This document shows, piece by piece, positions 5,621-6,448 of a stretch of DNA of 6,448 nucleotides. Below the pieces are notes generated by a model. It was not told where the DNA came from. It ran no database searches and saw only the letters and a list, made by a program, of their open reading frames with translations. Source of the DNA: an uncultured Clostridia bacterium (GTDB lineage: Bacteria > Bacillota > Clostridia > Oscillospirales > CAG-382); the NCBI GenBank assembly GCA_947627335.1, contig CANQVQ010000091.1:1-6448 (forward strand). Direction: 5' to 3'. The position numbers were made by a program, and so were the translations under genes. Every line of letters starts with the position of its first letter. The first letter of the stretch is position 1.

Positions 5621-5646
5621 ACAAATCCCCCGAAACGGTGTATAAT
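5618..5646 (+). promoter_or_regulatory. Sigma-A promoter for the membrane-anchored protein gene
   Basis: TTTACA (5618-5623, 5 of 6 match to TTGACA), a 17-bp spacer, and TATAAT (5641-5646, perfect). Transcription should start near 5653, giving a 5' UTR of only about 25 nt before the GTG at 5679. No operator-like palindrome is seen over it. No convincing promoter was found for the leftward gene. Confidence 0.88.
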
Positions 5647-5678
5647 ATTCCAAAACAGACGGAAAGGATGTGGACGCG

Positions 5679-6448
5679 GTGCGGGAGGACGGGACGCGAT
5701 CCCCGCAAAAGACGCTTTTCTCCGTCGCGGTGCTGCTGCTGTGCCTGCTGACGATGGTTTTGCTCTGCGTCGGCGCTCTGCACGTCCTGCTGCGCCAGGG
5801 GCAGGAGGTGGAAGTGTCGGTCGAGACTTCCGGCGAGCAGTTCACGGAAAGCGTCACGGTCACCCTGCGCAACGTCCTCGGCATGGACATCCTGATCGAC
5901 GAGCAGGAGAACTCCTGCGCGATGCTCCAGCGTCGCGTCGGCAACGTCTGGGAAAACGTCAGCGAGATCCGCTTCGTGCAGGAGGACAGTGCCGCCCTCT
6001 CGGCGAAGTACGGCGGGATGTACGCCCACCTCGCCCCCGGCGGCGAACTGCTCTACGAATTGAACGGCGAGCAGATCAACAGCCTCCCCGGCGGCGAATA
6101 CCGCATCGCGATCCGCTACATCAGCGAAAAGGCGTACACCGATTACCTCAACGCCCGTGCCCGCGAGATCGAAACCTCCCTCGACCTCGCCCTCCTGCTC
6201 GATTCCTCCGGCGACCCGTCCGACCCTCCGTCCGGCGACACGTCCGACACTGCTTCCACCGAAACAACCTCCGAAACCACCTCCGACACCGCCTCCAGCG
6301 ACCTTTCCGGTGACACGTCGGATACCCCGTCCGATACTACCCCCGCCGACACCTCTGCCGACACCTCGAGCGGCACTTCCGCCGACACCTCGAGCGACAC
6401 CTCCGCCGACACCTCGAGCGACGCTTCCGCCGACCCCTCGAGCGACGC
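5679..6448 (+). CDS. Membrane-anchored Ig-like-domain protein with Ser/Thr/Asp-rich tail, 3'-truncated by the window
   Basis: 256 residues are visible. A short charged N-terminus (MREDGTRSPQK) precedes a hydrophobic helix at about 14-38 (FSVAVLLLCLLTMVLLCVGA), which reads as a signal anchor with no clear signal peptidase site. Residues about 44-150 look like a beta-sandwich: VTVTLRNVL, LQRRVGNVWENV, a PGGELLYELNG turn and LPGGEYRIAIRY. The pattern of 'G-x-W-x-x-V', then a PG turn, then 'LP-GEYRI' resembles the Bacillus/Clostridia Ig-like family Big_14 (from memory, unverified). From about 175 the chain is Ser/Thr/Asp/Pro-rich and turns into an exact 24-bp repeat. Start choice: GTG at 5679, 10 nt after GGAAAGGA (5661-5668); the in-frame GTG at 5670 is too close to it, and no ATG lies before the helix in this frame. 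It is divergent from the cysteine-rich gene. Role unknown; an extracytoplasmic location of the bulk is inferred. Confidence 0.85.
   Translation, partial: MREDGTRSPQKTLFSVAVLLLCLLTMVLLCVGALHVLLRQGQEVEVSVETSGEQFTESVTVTLRNVLGMDILIDEQENSCAMLQRRVGNVWENVSEIRFVQEDSAALSAKYGGMYAHLAPGGELLYELNGEQINSLPGGEYRIAIRYISEKAYTDYLNARAREIETSLDLALLLDSSGDPSDPPSGDTSDTASTETTSETTSDTASSDLSGDTSDTPSDTTPADTSADTSSGTSADTSSDTSADTSSDASADPSSD
6360..6448 (+). repeat. 24-bp in-frame tandem repeat in the protein tail
   Basis: Units begin at 6360, 6384, 6408 and 6432 (last one cut by the window), each coding an eight-residue DTSSDTSA-type unit. CTCGAG recurs at 6365, 6389, 6413 and 6437, exactly 24 bp apart. Differences between units are mostly single bases (GGC/GAC, ACC/GCT, ACC/CCC). 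Such in-frame repeats commonly change copy number by slippage or recombination. Confidence 0.92.

Noticed and set aside
5534..5944. N-terminal extension of the cysteine-rich protein to 420 residues
   Set aside because: AAGGAGG at 5548-5542 fixes the start at 5533, and the extension would overlap the divergent promoter and gene.

Overview
The window looks like a GC-rich, low-hydrophobicity-bias chromosome segment of a gut-type Clostridia bacterium, most plausibly Oscillospiraceae/Ruminococcaceae. The reasons are: a Firmicutes-style alanyl-tRNA synthetase with the CGKPTCGVGCDCDRF cysteine insert, a BspA-type leucine-rich-repeat surface protein, secreted proteins with Ser/Thr/Asp/Glu-rich tails, a sigma-A promoter with perfect TATAAT, and a strong AAGGAGG ribosome binding site. 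The family-level placement is inference; no rRNA or tRNA gene is present to fix it.

Layout, left to right. (1) 1-738 (+): the 3' part of a BspA-type leucine-rich-repeat protein, cut by the window edge. (2) 767-3409 (+): complete alaS, only 28 nt after the LRR gene, so probably co-transcribed with it; there is no T-box leader. (3) 3410-4681: about 1.27 kb without a credible gene. It is a mosaic of repeated, structured modules: a short GTAC-phased repeat, a G/C-run module present twice, a hairpin module present twice with compensated stem changes, three elements that are each exactly 101 bp with complementary ends, and a pair of adjacent perfect hairpins. An intrinsic terminator sits on the left (3664-3699) and another on the right (4600-4646). 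(4) 4682-5533 (-): a cysteine-rich protein of unknown function (23 Cys in 283 residues), with a 26-bp perfect tandem duplication across its stop codon. (5) 5534-5678: divergent intergenic region with a consensus sigma-A promoter facing right. (6) 5679-6448 (+): a membrane-anchored protein with an Ig-like domain and a Ser/Thr/Asp-rich tail that becomes a 24-bp tandem repeat before it runs off the window.

alaS is housekeeping. The two genes at the window ends encode envelope or surface proteins with similar low-complexity tails; the cysteine-rich protein is a separate single-gene unit. No shared pathway is evident. The most unusual content is the repeat island between the convergent 3' ends of alaS and the cysteine-rich gene: its modules keep their length and base-pairing while their sequence drifts, which suggests a family of small mobile or structured elements. 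No phage, transposase, CRISPR, tRNA or rRNA was found.
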